A stretch of DNA of 49,610 nucleotides, taken from the NCBI GenBank assembly GCA_003137135.1, contig PLFB01000131.1, forward strand, positions 46,900 to 96,509, given 5' to 3'. The position numbers and the translations under genes were made by a program. Positions 1-9,000 of this stretch are shown in pieces (the stretch's first letter is position 1; the number at the start of each line of letters is the position of its first letter). The notes beneath the pieces were generated by a model. The model did not search any database. It was not told where the DNA came from and saw only the letters and a list, made by a program, of their open reading frames with translations. Origin of the DNA: Acetobacteraceae bacterium (GTDB taxonomy: Bacteria; Pseudomonadota; Alphaproteobacteria; Acetobacterales; Acetobacteraceae).

Positions 1-1607
1 CGCAGCGCCGCCACGATGCTTTGCAGCTCGGTGTCTTCCTCAGAATCGACGGCCGACCAGCGTTCGGTGAAAGGTGCGGCGTTGCTGCGCGGACGTTCAT
101 GGTCGGGCAATTCGTCGAACCGCAGCCGCATCGGCACGCGCACGCCCTCGCCGATGGCGATGGCTTCCGAGTTGCCCAGGAACGGCAGCACCGAGAGCAT
201 GGCGGTGGATGCCTCGGCCAGCGTCGCGCCGATGATTTCCTGGTCGCGTTCGTTCGACATGCGGAACGCGAACACCGTGTTGCACTGAGACAGAATTGTG
301 GAAGCCAGTTCCGACGGCCGCTGGCTGATCACGCCCAGGCTGATGCCGTATTTGCGGCCCTCCTTGGCGATGCGCGAGAGCGCGCGCTTGGCGGGCTCGA
401 AGCCGAGCGCGGTGTCGTGCGGCGCGTAGCGGTGCGCCTCCTCGCAGACCAGCAGGATCGGCACGCGCTGCCCGGCCTCGACCGCGAAGTCGAACGCCAG
501 CCGGCATAGCAGCGCGACCACCACGTTCAGAACTTCCGAGGGCAGGCCGGCGAGGTCCAGAATCGCCACCGGCTTGCCGTTGGCCGGCACGCGGAACAGG
601 CGGCGCAGCACGGTGGCGAAATCATCGCGCAGGACGAGGCCGGTGTCGAACATGAAGTCGAACCGCCGGTCCGCCTGCAGCGAGATCAGCCGGGATTTGA
701 TGCGCGCGTAATAGGGTTTTTTGTCGGAGTTTTCCAGGCTGCCGATCTTCTGGTCCAGATACCGCTTCACGTCGCCGAGCGAGTAGGGCACGGGCGTATC
801 CACATAAATGCCGGCGGGATCGGAGGCGTTGCCGGCGAAGGCCAGCTTCGCGGCCAGCACCAGTTCGCGCAGATACATGATCTCCATGCTCGATTCTGTC
901 ATTTCGTGGCCGAATAGAATTTCCGTCAGTTCCTCGAAATTGCACAGCCAGTACGGCAGCCGGAACGTGTTCACGGTCAATTGTTCCGCCTGCGGGCCGA
1001 AGGCGCGGCCGTATTCGCCGTGCGGGTCCAGCAGCAGAATATGCCCGTTCGGGTTTTGCGCCAGGATGCGCTTGAGCACCAGCGTCAGCGCGCACGACTT
1101 GCCGGTGCCGGTGGTGCCCAGCATGGCGAAATGTTTGCCCAGCATGTCGTCCACCGAAACCCGCGCCAGTACGCTGTGGTTCTGGTGGATGGTGCCGACC
1201 GAGACCGAGCTGCGGTCATCCAGCGCGTACACCACCGCGGTGTCCGCGTCGCTCGCCTGGTGCACCACCGCGTCCAGCGAGGGTAGCTGCGAGACGCCGC
1301 GGCGAAAACCGCGCGAGCCGCCATAGGGCGCGTCCGGCACCTCGCCCAGCAGGCCGATCTCCGCCACTTTCAGCTCGCGGCCATCGACCGGCTGCAGCGG
1401 CATCGGCGTGCTCAGGCCCTCGACGATGCCGTACACCGTGGCGTGCGGGCTGCGCACGCTGACCAGGCAGCCCATTTCGACGGCGGGGACGCCCGGTTCG
1501 CCGTCGAGCAGAATGATGATCTGCGAGCCGGCGGTGGAGACCACCCGGCCGACGCGATGGCGGATCAAAGGTAGGGAGGCCGGCGGTATCGCTTGCACTT
1601 CGTTCAT
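1..1607 (-). CDS. HerA/DUF87-type ATPase (3' end outside window)
   Basis: A reverse-strand frame is open from ATG at 1607 to the window edge, giving about 535 visible residues with the C-terminus missing. The first 90 residues look like a HAS-barrel. A Walker A motif GTTGTGKS lies near residue 163 and a Walker B-like LVCEEAH near residue 384. Further on, the stretch around SQRPSELASTILSQCNT is typical of HerA/FtsK-like hexameric translocases. The family comprises DNA translocases that often work with the NurA nuclease in end resection or repair. No NurA-like gene is visible, so the role here is inferred from the family. The ATG overlaps the stop codon of the upstream GGDEF-EAL gene in an ATGA arrangement, so the two are probably translated together. 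Confidence 0.85.
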   Translation of the reverse strand, partial: MNEVQAIPPASLPLIRHRVGRVVSTAGSQIIILLDGEPGVPAVEMGCLVSVRSPHATVYGIVEGLSTPMPLQPVDGRELKVAEIGLLGEVPDAPYGGSRGFRRGVSQLPSLDAVVHQASDADTAVVYALDDRSSVSVGTIHQNHSVLARVSVDDMLGKHFAMLGTTGTGKSCALTLVLKRILAQNPNGHILLLDPHGEYGRAFGPQAEQLTVNTFRLPYWLCNFEELTEILFGHEMTESSMEIMYLRELVLAAKLAFAGNASDPAGIYVDTPVPYSLGDVKRYLDQKIGSLENSDKKPYYARIKSRLISLQADRRFDFMFDTGLVLRDDFATVLRRLFRVPANGKPVAILDLAGLPSEVLNVVVALLCRLAFDFAVEAGQRVPILLVCEEAHRYAPHDTALGFEPAKRALSRIAKEGRKYGISLGVISQRPSELASTILSQCNTVFAFRMSNERDQEIIGATLAEASTAMLSVLPFLGNSEAIAIGEGVRVPMRLRFDELPDHERPRSNAAPFTERWSAVDSEEDTELQSIVAAL

Positions 1608-3127
1608 GACACGGGGTCCGGTTCTGTGGTTCGCAGGGCGAGTTCCCGGATCGCGTCCGGTGCGACCGCCTTGCTGAAAAAATAGCCCTGCGCGAAATCG
1701 CAGCCGTTGCGCCGCACGAAATCCATATGCGTGGCGCTCTCGACGCCCTCGGCCACCACTTCCAGCCGCAGGCTGTGCGCCAATTGTACGATCGCGGTGG
1801 CGATCACCGCGGCGTCCTCATTGTCCGGCGCGTCGCGGATAAAGCTCTGATCGATCTTGATGCGGTCCGCCTTGATCTGCCGCAGATAGCTGAGCGAGGA
1901 ATAGCCAGTACCGAAATCATCGATCGCCAGCGCGACCCCCATCTCGTGCAGCGCGCCCATCACCGCGGCCGGGTCATCCGCGGGGTTCATCAGCGCGGTT
2001 TCGGTGATTTCCAGCTCGAGCGCCGAGGGCGGCAGACCGGTCTCGCGCAGCGTCTCGGCCACCAGCGCCGGAATGCCGCCGGCGCGGAATTGCAGGGCGG
2101 AGACGTTCACCGACATCGTCATCGGCGGCAGACCCTCCTCCAGCCAGCGCGCCGCCTGGCGGCAGGATTCCAGCAGCACCCATTTGCCGATCGGCAGAAT
2201 CTGGCCGGAGCGTTCGGCGGCAGGAATGAATTCCGCCGGCCACATCCAGCCGTGCCGCGGGTGCTGCCAGCGCAATAGCGCCTCGACGCCGGAAAACCGT
2301 CCGGCGCGCAGGTCGATCTGCGGCTGGTAGGCGACCTGCAGCTGGTCGAACAGGCCGGGCTCGCGCAGCGCCTGTTCCAGCAGCGCGCGGCGTTCCACCT
2401 CGTCGTGCACGCTCTGGTCAAATATGGTGCAGCGGTTGCGGCCGTCGGCCTTGGCGCGGTACAGCGCCAGATCGGCGTGGCGGTGCAGCAGGTCGGTATC
2501 GCCGGCGTCGTCCGGAAACAGGCTCACGCCCGCCGAGGCGCCGACGAAAATCGGCCGGTTCGCGATCTCGAACGGCGTGCGCAGCAGCGCGATCAGCGCC
2601 GACGCCACGCCGGCGGCGGCGTGCGCGGAACGGGCGTCGGGCATGATCAGCGCGAATTCGTCGCCGCCGATCCGCGCCACCGACTGGCCCGGTTTCAGCG
2701 CCGCCATCAGACGCTCCGCCACCAGGCACAGCAGCTGGTCGCCGACCTCGTGGCCCAGCGTGTCGTTGACGTCCTTGAAATTATCGAGATCGAGATACGC
2801 CAGCGCCACTTTGCGGTTCTGTCCGCCCGCCTCGCGCACGCGCTCGGCCAGCGCGTCGTTGAACCAGGTGCGGTTGGGTAAGGCGGTCAGGGGGTCATGC
2901 GTGGCCAGGTACGCGAGCCGGGCCTGGGTGCGTTCGCGCTCCGCGACTTCTTCGCGCAGCGCCGTTGCGGTGATCTCGATCTCGCGCCTGGCCGCCTTCG
3001 CCTCGGCGGCTTCCCGCTCCGCCAACTGCCGGGCCGCGATCAGCGCGGCCTCCGCCAGATGGCGTTCCACCAGCCGTCCCATGCGCTGGCTGTAGCGTTC
3101 CAAAGCCCCGACCTTCATGGCCCCCAT
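1604..3127 (-). CDS. GGDEF-EAL bifunctional cyclic-di-GMP enzyme
   Basis: 507 residues from ATG 3127, preferred over TTG 3145 because GGAGAGG sits 7 bases before it. There is no membrane segment and no recognisable sensor. Residues about 15-65 are an Ala/Glu/Arg-rich coiled coil that could mediate dimerisation. The diguanylate cyclase domain has intact GGDEF near residue 152, but the position of the RxxD inhibitory site reads KPGQ. The phosphodiesterase domain has EAL near residue 279, DDFGTGYSS near 400 and the EITET, KID and AEGVES motifs, so both activities may be present. It probably controls cyclic-di-GMP in the cytoplasm. Its stop overlaps the ATPase start by four bases, implying one operon. 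Confidence 0.93.
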   Translation of the reverse strand: MGAMKVGALERYSQRMGRLVERHLAEAALIAARQLAEREAAEAKAARREIEITATALREEVAERERTQARLAYLATHDPLTALPNRTWFNDALAERVREAGGQNRKVALAYLDLDNFKDVNDTLGHEVGDQLLCLVAERLMAALKPGQSVARIGGDEFALIMPDARSAHAAAGVASALIALLRTPFEIANRPIFVGASAGVSLFPDDAGDTDLLHRHADLALYRAKADGRNRCTIFDQSVHDEVERRALLEQALREPGLFDQLQVAYQPQIDLRAGRFSGVEALLRWQHPRHGWMWPAEFIPAAERSGQILPIGKWVLLESCRQAARWLEEGLPPMTMSVNVSALQFRAGGIPALVAETLRETGLPPSALELEITETALMNPADDPAAVMGALHEMGVALAIDDFGTGYSSLSYLRQIKADRIKIDQSFIRDAPDNEDAAVIATAIVQLAHSLRLEVVAEGVESATHMDFVRRNGCDFAQGYFFSKAVAPDAIRELALRTTEPDPVS

Positions 3128-3533
3128 GCCAAAGCCTCTCCGCAAGTGGTTTCGTTGTCAACAAGAGTCCGGGCGCTACGCGCCGTCAAGTGCGGCGCGC
3201 CTCCGCCGCCCATTACACATTTATTCTGGGAGAGTTAATATTTCACTCGCCCAGGCGCAGGCAACCGGGTGAAGGGGAGCCGTTCTGCGAAAGGAAGCAA
3301 AAAACTTCTTTTTTGAAAAAAAGAAGCAAAAAACCTTTGATTCCCCTAGACCGAGGCCCTGCTACCCCCGTGACTCAGTAAATCAAAAGTTTTTTGGTTA
3401 CTTTTTTCAAAAAACTAACTGCTTTCTTCCTGTCTTCACTCACCCAATCCCCGCGGCGCGGTGTTTTGCCTCTGCCGTTTCATGCACCGTTAACAAACTG
3501 CGGTTTACAGGTTCCAAGCCCGCCGGAACGAAA
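3128..3533. other. Divergent intergenic region, GGDEF-EAL / MCP
   Basis: No convincing gene is present. It holds the start regions of two divergent genes and one copy of the two-hairpin AT-rich element (3292-3430). No clear sigma-70 promoter could be assigned by eye. Confidence 0.5.
3292..3430. repeat. Two-hairpin palindromic element, copy 1
   Basis: The left half contains a TTCTTTTTTGAAAAAAAGAA hairpin followed by GCAAAAAACC. The right half contains AAAAGTTTTTTGG followed by a hairpin with GTTA/TAAC arms around TTTTTTCAAAAAA. Both halves face inward around a spacer of about 45 bases, and the outer edges read GAAAGGAAGC and GCTTTCTTCC. Related copies lie at 5553-5701, 17205-17268, 20193-20260 and 28329-28468. 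The base-paired arms differ between copies but remain complementary within each copy. Confidence 0.75.
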
Positions 3534-5528
3534 GTGCAAGATATGAAGAACCTCCCCATCATCGTGAAATTTCTGCTGGTGATGGCGGCGTTCGGCCTGT
3601 TTTCACTCGCCTCCACCACTTACGCCACCAGCCAGATGCAGGGCATCAGCGCCGGCTACCGACAACTGATCGACGGCGACGGTGCCGCCGCACTGGCTGG
3701 CGCCCGGGCCAACCGCAGCCTGCAAACCGCGATCGGCAGTATCGGCAACCTGATGATGGCCGACACCGATGCCGGCAACCAGGCCGCGAAGGCCACGCTG
3801 AACAGCGCCAAAGCCAGTTTCGTCAGCTACATGGATAAAGCGGCGGCGGCCGACCCGGGCGAATTGGGGACGCTTCAGACCCTGAAGGCCAACGGCCTGC
3901 AAGTTATCGAGGGCGATTGCGGCCACAGCATCCAGCTCGGTCTGGCCGCCAACACCCTGGCCACCAACGGCGTCGCGCAACAGTCCTACCTGAACGAATG
4001 CCAGCCCAATCTGCCGCCCCTGACCGCCGCCTTCGTCGCCGAGTTGACGCATATGCAAACCATCGAAGCGGCGGACGAAGCGCGACTCGCCACCACCACG
4101 GACAACACCGTCCTCACCACCTTCGCCATCCTGCTCGCCGGCCTTGCCGCCGTCATGGCCGGCGGCTTCTTCATCATCCGCAAATCCGTCGCCACCCCCA
4201 TCGCCGCCCTGCAAACCGTCATGGACCGGCTCGCCAAGGGCGATCTCGACGCCCGCCTCGCCGATGATGGCCGCCGCGACGAAATCGGCCGCATGGCTGC
4301 CGCCGTCCGCGTTTTTAAGGAAGCCGGCCTCGAAAAACGCCGGCTCGAGGAGCAAACCGCGCGCGACCGCGCCACCGCCGAAGCGGCAAGCCGCCAAGCC
4401 GAGGCTGTACTTGAAGCCTTCGCCGTCGAACAAAAAACCGTCGTCACCGCGCTCGGCCTGGGCCTGGAACGCCTGGCGCAAGGCGATCTGCAATTTCGCC
4501 TGACCCAAGAATTCAATCAAACCTACGAAAAACTCCGCACCGATTTCAACGTCGCCATCGGCACGCTGCACGAAACCATGAAATCCATCACGCGCAATGC
4601 CCACGGCGTGAAAACCGGCGCCACCGAAATCAACCGCGCCTCGGACGACCTCTCCCGCCGCACCGAACAGCAGGCCGCCGCTCTGGAGGAAACCGCCGCC
4701 GCGCTGGATGAAATCACCGCCACCGTGAAGCGCTCCGCCGACGGCGCCAAACAGGCGCGCGACCTCGCCGCCAACGCCAAATTGGACGCCGAGCGCTCCG
4801 GCGAGGTCGTGCGCGACATGGTCGGCGCCATGAACGGCATCGAAACCTCCTCCAAGCAGATCGGCAACATCATCAGCGTGATCGACGAAATCGCCTTCCA
4901 GACCAACCTGCTCGCGCTCAACGCCGGGGTCGAAGCCGCCCGCGCCGGCGACGCCGGCCGCGGTTTTGCCGTGGTCGCCACCGAAGTGCGCGCGCTGGCG
5001 CAGCGCTCGGCCGAAGCCGCCAAGGAAATCAAGACGCTCATCTCCGCCTCCGGCGAGCAGGTGGAGGGCGGGGTCAAGCTGGTGGGTGAAACTGGAAAAA
5101 CCCTGGCGCGTATCGCCGAGCAGGTCGCCCAGCTGAACGCGGTTGTGGCCGACATCGCCGCTTCCGCGCAGGAACAGGCGACCGGACTGACCGAGGTAAA
5201 CACCGCGATCAACCAGATGGACCAGGTGACGCAGCGTAACGCCGCGATGGTTGAGGAAACAACCGCCGCCAGCAATACGCTGGCGAGCGAGGCCCAGCAG
5301 CTCGCGCAGCTCGTCGCGCGCTTCAAGATCGCCGGCGCCCCCGCCGCCCCGCCGCCGCGGCGCAGCGCGCCGTCGCCCGCGCCTGCGGCAGCACCGCCGC
5401 CTGCGGCCGCGCCCAAAAAGCCGGCCGCCACCGGGCAAAACATCGTCAGCGAACTTGCCGCCAGCACAAAACGCGCGGCCGGCGGCGGCGGCGTCGCGGA
5501 GAGCAGCCAGGACTGGTCGGAGTTTTAG
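3534..5528 (+). CDS. Methyl-accepting chemotaxis protein
   Basis: 664 residues from GTG 3534; ATG 3543 is an alternative start. Transmembrane helices lie at about 10-30 and 191-214, flanking a periplasmic sensing region of about 160 residues with no recognised fold. A HAMP domain at about 214-267 is followed by a second HAMP-like segment and a methyl-accepting signalling domain at about 355-600. Its hairpin tip includes FQTNLLALNAGVEAARAGD, with Gly where most receptors have Ala in NAAVEAA. A Pro/Ala-rich linker leads to the C-terminal DWSEF, which fits the aromatic-xx-aromatic CheR/CheB docking pentapeptide. It should be an inner-membrane receptor feeding CheA/CheW. No che genes are adjacent, so the ligand and partners are unknown. 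Confidence 0.95.
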   Translation: MQDMKNLPIIVKFLLVMAAFGLFSLASTTYATSQMQGISAGYRQLIDGDGAAALAGARANRSLQTAIGSIGNLMMADTDAGNQAAKATLNSAKASFVSYMDKAAAADPGELGTLQTLKANGLQVIEGDCGHSIQLGLAANTLATNGVAQQSYLNECQPNLPPLTAAFVAELTHMQTIEAADEARLATTTDNTVLTTFAILLAGLAAVMAGGFFIIRKSVATPIAALQTVMDRLAKGDLDARLADDGRRDEIGRMAAAVRVFKEAGLEKRRLEEQTARDRATAEAASRQAEAVLEAFAVEQKTVVTALGLGLERLAQGDLQFRLTQEFNQTYEKLRTDFNVAIGTLHETMKSITRNAHGVKTGATEINRASDDLSRRTEQQAAALEETAAALDEITATVKRSADGAKQARDLAANAKLDAERSGEVVRDMVGAMNGIETSSKQIGNIISVIDEIAFQTNLLALNAGVEAARAGDAGRGFAVVATEVRALAQRSAEAAKEIKTLISASGEQVEGGVKLVGETGKTLARIAEQVAQLNAVVADIAASAQEQATGLTEVNTAINQMDQVTQRNAAMVEETTAASNTLASEAQQLAQLVARFKIAGAPAAPPPRRSAPSPAPAAAPPPAAAPKKPAATGQNIVSELAASTKRAAGGGGVAESSQDWSEF

Positions 5529-6081
5529 AGCTTGATAATTTGATGTGACGTTAAGCAAGCGGTCGCTTTTTTAAAAAAAAGCTCCGCAAAAAACTTTTGA
5601 TTCCGCCTTGCTGTTGAGTGGCCACAGTATGGCCCCTCAAATGCCGCGCGCAGAAGAAGTTTTTTGCAGAGCTTTTTTTTAAAAAAAGCGACCGCTTGCT
5701 TCTCCGTTGAGTCGAGCCAGATCCATCAAGCGCTAAGGAAGCCAGCGCGCAAAAATTTTGCGACGCTGCCTGCGGGTCGAGACCGTGACAGTCCCGCCCC
5801 GCGCGAAGCGGCGCAAAATTTTTTTGGATTTCCAATTGGTGATCTTGAACGCATCGCATGTATGATGGATGGCGCCGCATGCGGCGGAGGACAACCGCCG
5901 CAGGCTGCTGGACGCGGGCATACCATGCCACAACTGGCCGGCGCACGCCGCGCATATTCTGGCGCTAACCGCGCGGCCGGCCGGCTCGATTCACCCGAGG
6001 TGCTACTGCAGGGCCCGGCCCGGCCTGGAATTCGTGGTGGCGGCTTGACCGCCGCTTACGCCCCGAAAAGGGAACACAGCC
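5529..6081. other. Convergent intergenic region, MCP / secreted repeat protein
   Basis: It lies between two genes that end towards each other. It holds element copy 2 (5553-5701) and a second AT-containing dyad around 5746-5826, where GCGCAAAAATTTT and GCGCAAAATTTTTT flank a GC-rich spacer. From about 5840 to 6080 no gene can be supported; a 59-codon frame at 5869-6048 matches nothing I recognise. Confidence 0.5.
5553..5701. repeat. Two-hairpin palindromic element, copy 2 (47-base inverted arms)
   Basis: The left arm (5553-5599) starts AAGCAAGCGGTCGC and the right arm (5655-5701) is its near-perfect reverse complement, with one indel and very few mismatches over about 47 bases. Each arm itself carries a T-run/A-run hairpin and the AAAAAACTT core. 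It sits downstream of the MCP stop, between convergent genes, so it could act as a bidirectional terminator. The length and symmetry also fit a small inverted-repeat element. Confidence 0.8.
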
Positions 6082-9000
6082 TCAAACAAATTTTATGTAA
6101 GTCCCCAATGCGCCGTCCGAGGCAAACGTGAAGTCAGACGCGCTGTACGTACCCGAAAAATCGATGACGGCGCTATGCGTGCCATCCGAAATGCTCAGCT
6201 TGCCGCCTTTGCTGGATCGCGTCCAATGCAGCGCGCTCACCAGGGACGATTTGACATTGGTCAGATCGACCAGGTCCGTGCCGCCAAACAGGCTGATCGT
6301 GTCGCCGTTCAGTTCCGCCGCGGTGCCCTTGAACATGTCGCCGAACCCGGCATAGCCGATCAGCGTATCACTGGCGCCGCCGATCAGCGTCTGGTTGGCC
6401 GCCATGGCGGTCAGCTTGTCCTTGCCGGCCGCGCCGTCCACCGTCACGAAGCCCATCTTCGAGAGCAACAGATTGCTGGACGCGCCCAACGTGACGAACA
6501 GATCGGTATCGCCGGTGTTCAGCGTGCCGGTGCCGCTGGTGGTCAGGTCCAGAGAGACGCTGCCGATGCTGTTGGCGGTGATTGCGGCACCCGCATCTTT
6601 CATCGAGGCTTCGATGAACGTGGCGCCGCCACCGGCCAGCACGCTTTGCGTCGCGGCGTCCAGAATGATGGTGTCGGCACCGCTGCCGCCGTCGATCACC
6701 AGGTTGGCGGTGTTGTTGGCGGTGAAGGTCGTGCCGGGAACGGCCGTGTCGATGATTTTGACCAGGGCCACGCCACTGATCGCGGCCCCCATCTGCACGT
6801 CGCCGCCGCCCGAGACGGCCAGGATGTTCGCACCTTTGCCGGCGGCGATGGTGGCGCCGGCGGTGGCCGATGTGACGTAGAAAATGCTGTTGCCCTTGCC
6901 GCTGGAAATCTTCTCACTGTCGGAGCCGACATAAACCGTGTCGTTCCCGTTCCCTAGGATGATGTCCGCGCTGTCGTGATTGCCATAGATGAAAATCCCG
7001 GAGCCGGACGCGCCGGACGCCGCGGTCAACGTGCCGGTAAAGCCGCTGCGCAGGAAGACGCTTTGCTCGGCTTTGCCTTTTGCCTCCACCGCCAGCACCT
7101 GCGAGATATTGGTCAGCGTCGCGGGCGCCGTCATATCGAATGTGCCGCCGCCGGTCAGCTCGAGCGTGTTCAGCCCGCTGCCGCCGATCAGGATATCGCC
7201 GCTGCTCAGGCAATTATTGGCGGCGATAAAGGTGTCATTGCCGGCGCCGCCGACAAAATCGTCGGCGTGCGGCGTCAGCGTGAACACTTCCGGGCCGAGG
7301 CTGGCGACGGTTCCGGTGATGGTGACATAGACCGGGTTCAGCGTGCCGGTATAGCCGCTGGCGTTGCTGCCGGCGGCCTCGATCTCCAGCACCTCGGTAA
7401 ATGTGCCGGCGATGGCGGTGCTCAGCGTCAGTTCGGGGGCGGTGTCGGCGGCGCCGGCGCCGAGGCCGGTGAAGCCGCCAATGCCGGTATTGCTGAAGGC
7501 GGCGCTCGCCGAAACCACCGTAAAGCCGCCGCCCAGCAGGTCCGCGAGACCCACGGCGGTGTTGAGCACTTCCAAATCCGCGGTCAGTGCCGTACCGCCT
7601 TGCGCCGTGCTGCCAAGATTGAGCCGGTAGTCGCGGCTGTCCACGCTGGTGAGCGTGCCGGCACCGCCGGTCTGCGCCACGCCCAGGGTGGCGAAATTAT
7701 CCACGGTGCCGATCAGGCTGATGATCTGGCTGCCCAGGGACGTGATGCCAAGCCCGCTCGTCAGTTCGCCGTCAGAGACTTCAGCCAGCGTGGCGGTGCC
7801 GGAGAAGGTGCCCGAAGCGCCGGTGCTCAGAATCAATTCGAGGTGGGAGTCGTCCATGCCGCCGGCGGCGAGCAGGTTGACGGCGCCGCTCGCCAGCACC
7901 GCCCCGCTGGTGCCGCTGAAGGCGGCGTCCAGACCTTCGGTAAAGGCCGGGTCGGCGGCGGCGTTGCTGAGCGTGAGGAAGGCGGTGCCGGCATCGCCGA
8001 CGTGGATCACGCCAAGATTGATGCTAGTGGAGGAGAGGCTGGGTGCGGCGTAGGCGAAAACCGCGCCGGATACGGCGATTTCGGCGCCGGGCAGCGCTGT
8101 GGTGCCGAGCTGGCTGGTCAGGGCGCCGTCCGAGATCAGGCTGAGATAGGCATCGCCAGAAAAACTGCCGGCCGCGCCGGTGGCAAGGCCGACGCTGAGG
8201 TCCTGGCTGTCAATCTGGCCAGCGCCCAGCAGATTCACGGTGCCCGCGGCGGTAACGCCGGAGGTGCCGGAGAAATACGCGTCCAGCCCCTCCTGGTAGG
8301 CTGCGTTGGGACTGACACCGCTGTTGGCGATGGTCAGCGCCTGCGAATCCGCGCCGCCGACATGCACGTTGCCGAGCGTGACGATGGTGCTGGCGAAGCT
8401 GGGGGCCGCGTAATCGTATTCGACGGCGGAGACGGCAATGGTTTCAAAGCCGAGCGCGGTGGTGCCGAGCGTGTCGATGCCGGCGCCGTCCGAGATCAGG
8501 GCGATGGTGGCTTGCCCGAACTGATCGCCGGGATTGGTGGCGCCGATGCTGATGAGCAGGCCGAAGGACTCGAAGCCGGCGGCGAGTTCCGAGACCGTGC
8601 CGCTGGTGATGAGATTGCCCGAGGCGCCGACGAAGCCGGCGTCGAGATTTTCGGAATACTGACCCTGCGCTGCCGCGTTGGCGAGCAGGATAGAATCGGT
8701 GGGGACGGCGCCCGCGTGGACGTTGCCGAAGTCGATGGACGTATTGCCGAAGAAGTCGGCGATGGCGTAGTTGAAGAAAGTGCCGGTCAGCGTCACGATT
8801 GCGGGCGGCAGGGCCAGGGTGCCGAGGCCGTCGATGCCGTTGCCGTCGCTATCGAAGCCGATGGTGCCGGTGCCGGAGATCAGGCCGCCGGTGGCGGAGG
8901 ACAGCGTGGCACTGATAGCCGTGGCATTGCTGGCCTGGACCGAGATGTTGACCGAACCGCTGCCGGTGACCCCGCCGGTGCCGCCGGCAAAGCCGGCATC

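Noticed and set aside
3603-5558. 651-codon reverse-strand frame opposite the chemoreceptor gene
   Set aside because: It mirrors the real gene's codon phase in GC-rich DNA; the product is Gly/Asp/Ala-rich with no family features, while the forward product has clear domains.
5869-6048. 59-codon frame near the 3' end of the giant gene
   Set aside because: No ribosome site, no recognisable product, and a convergent repeat-rich setting.
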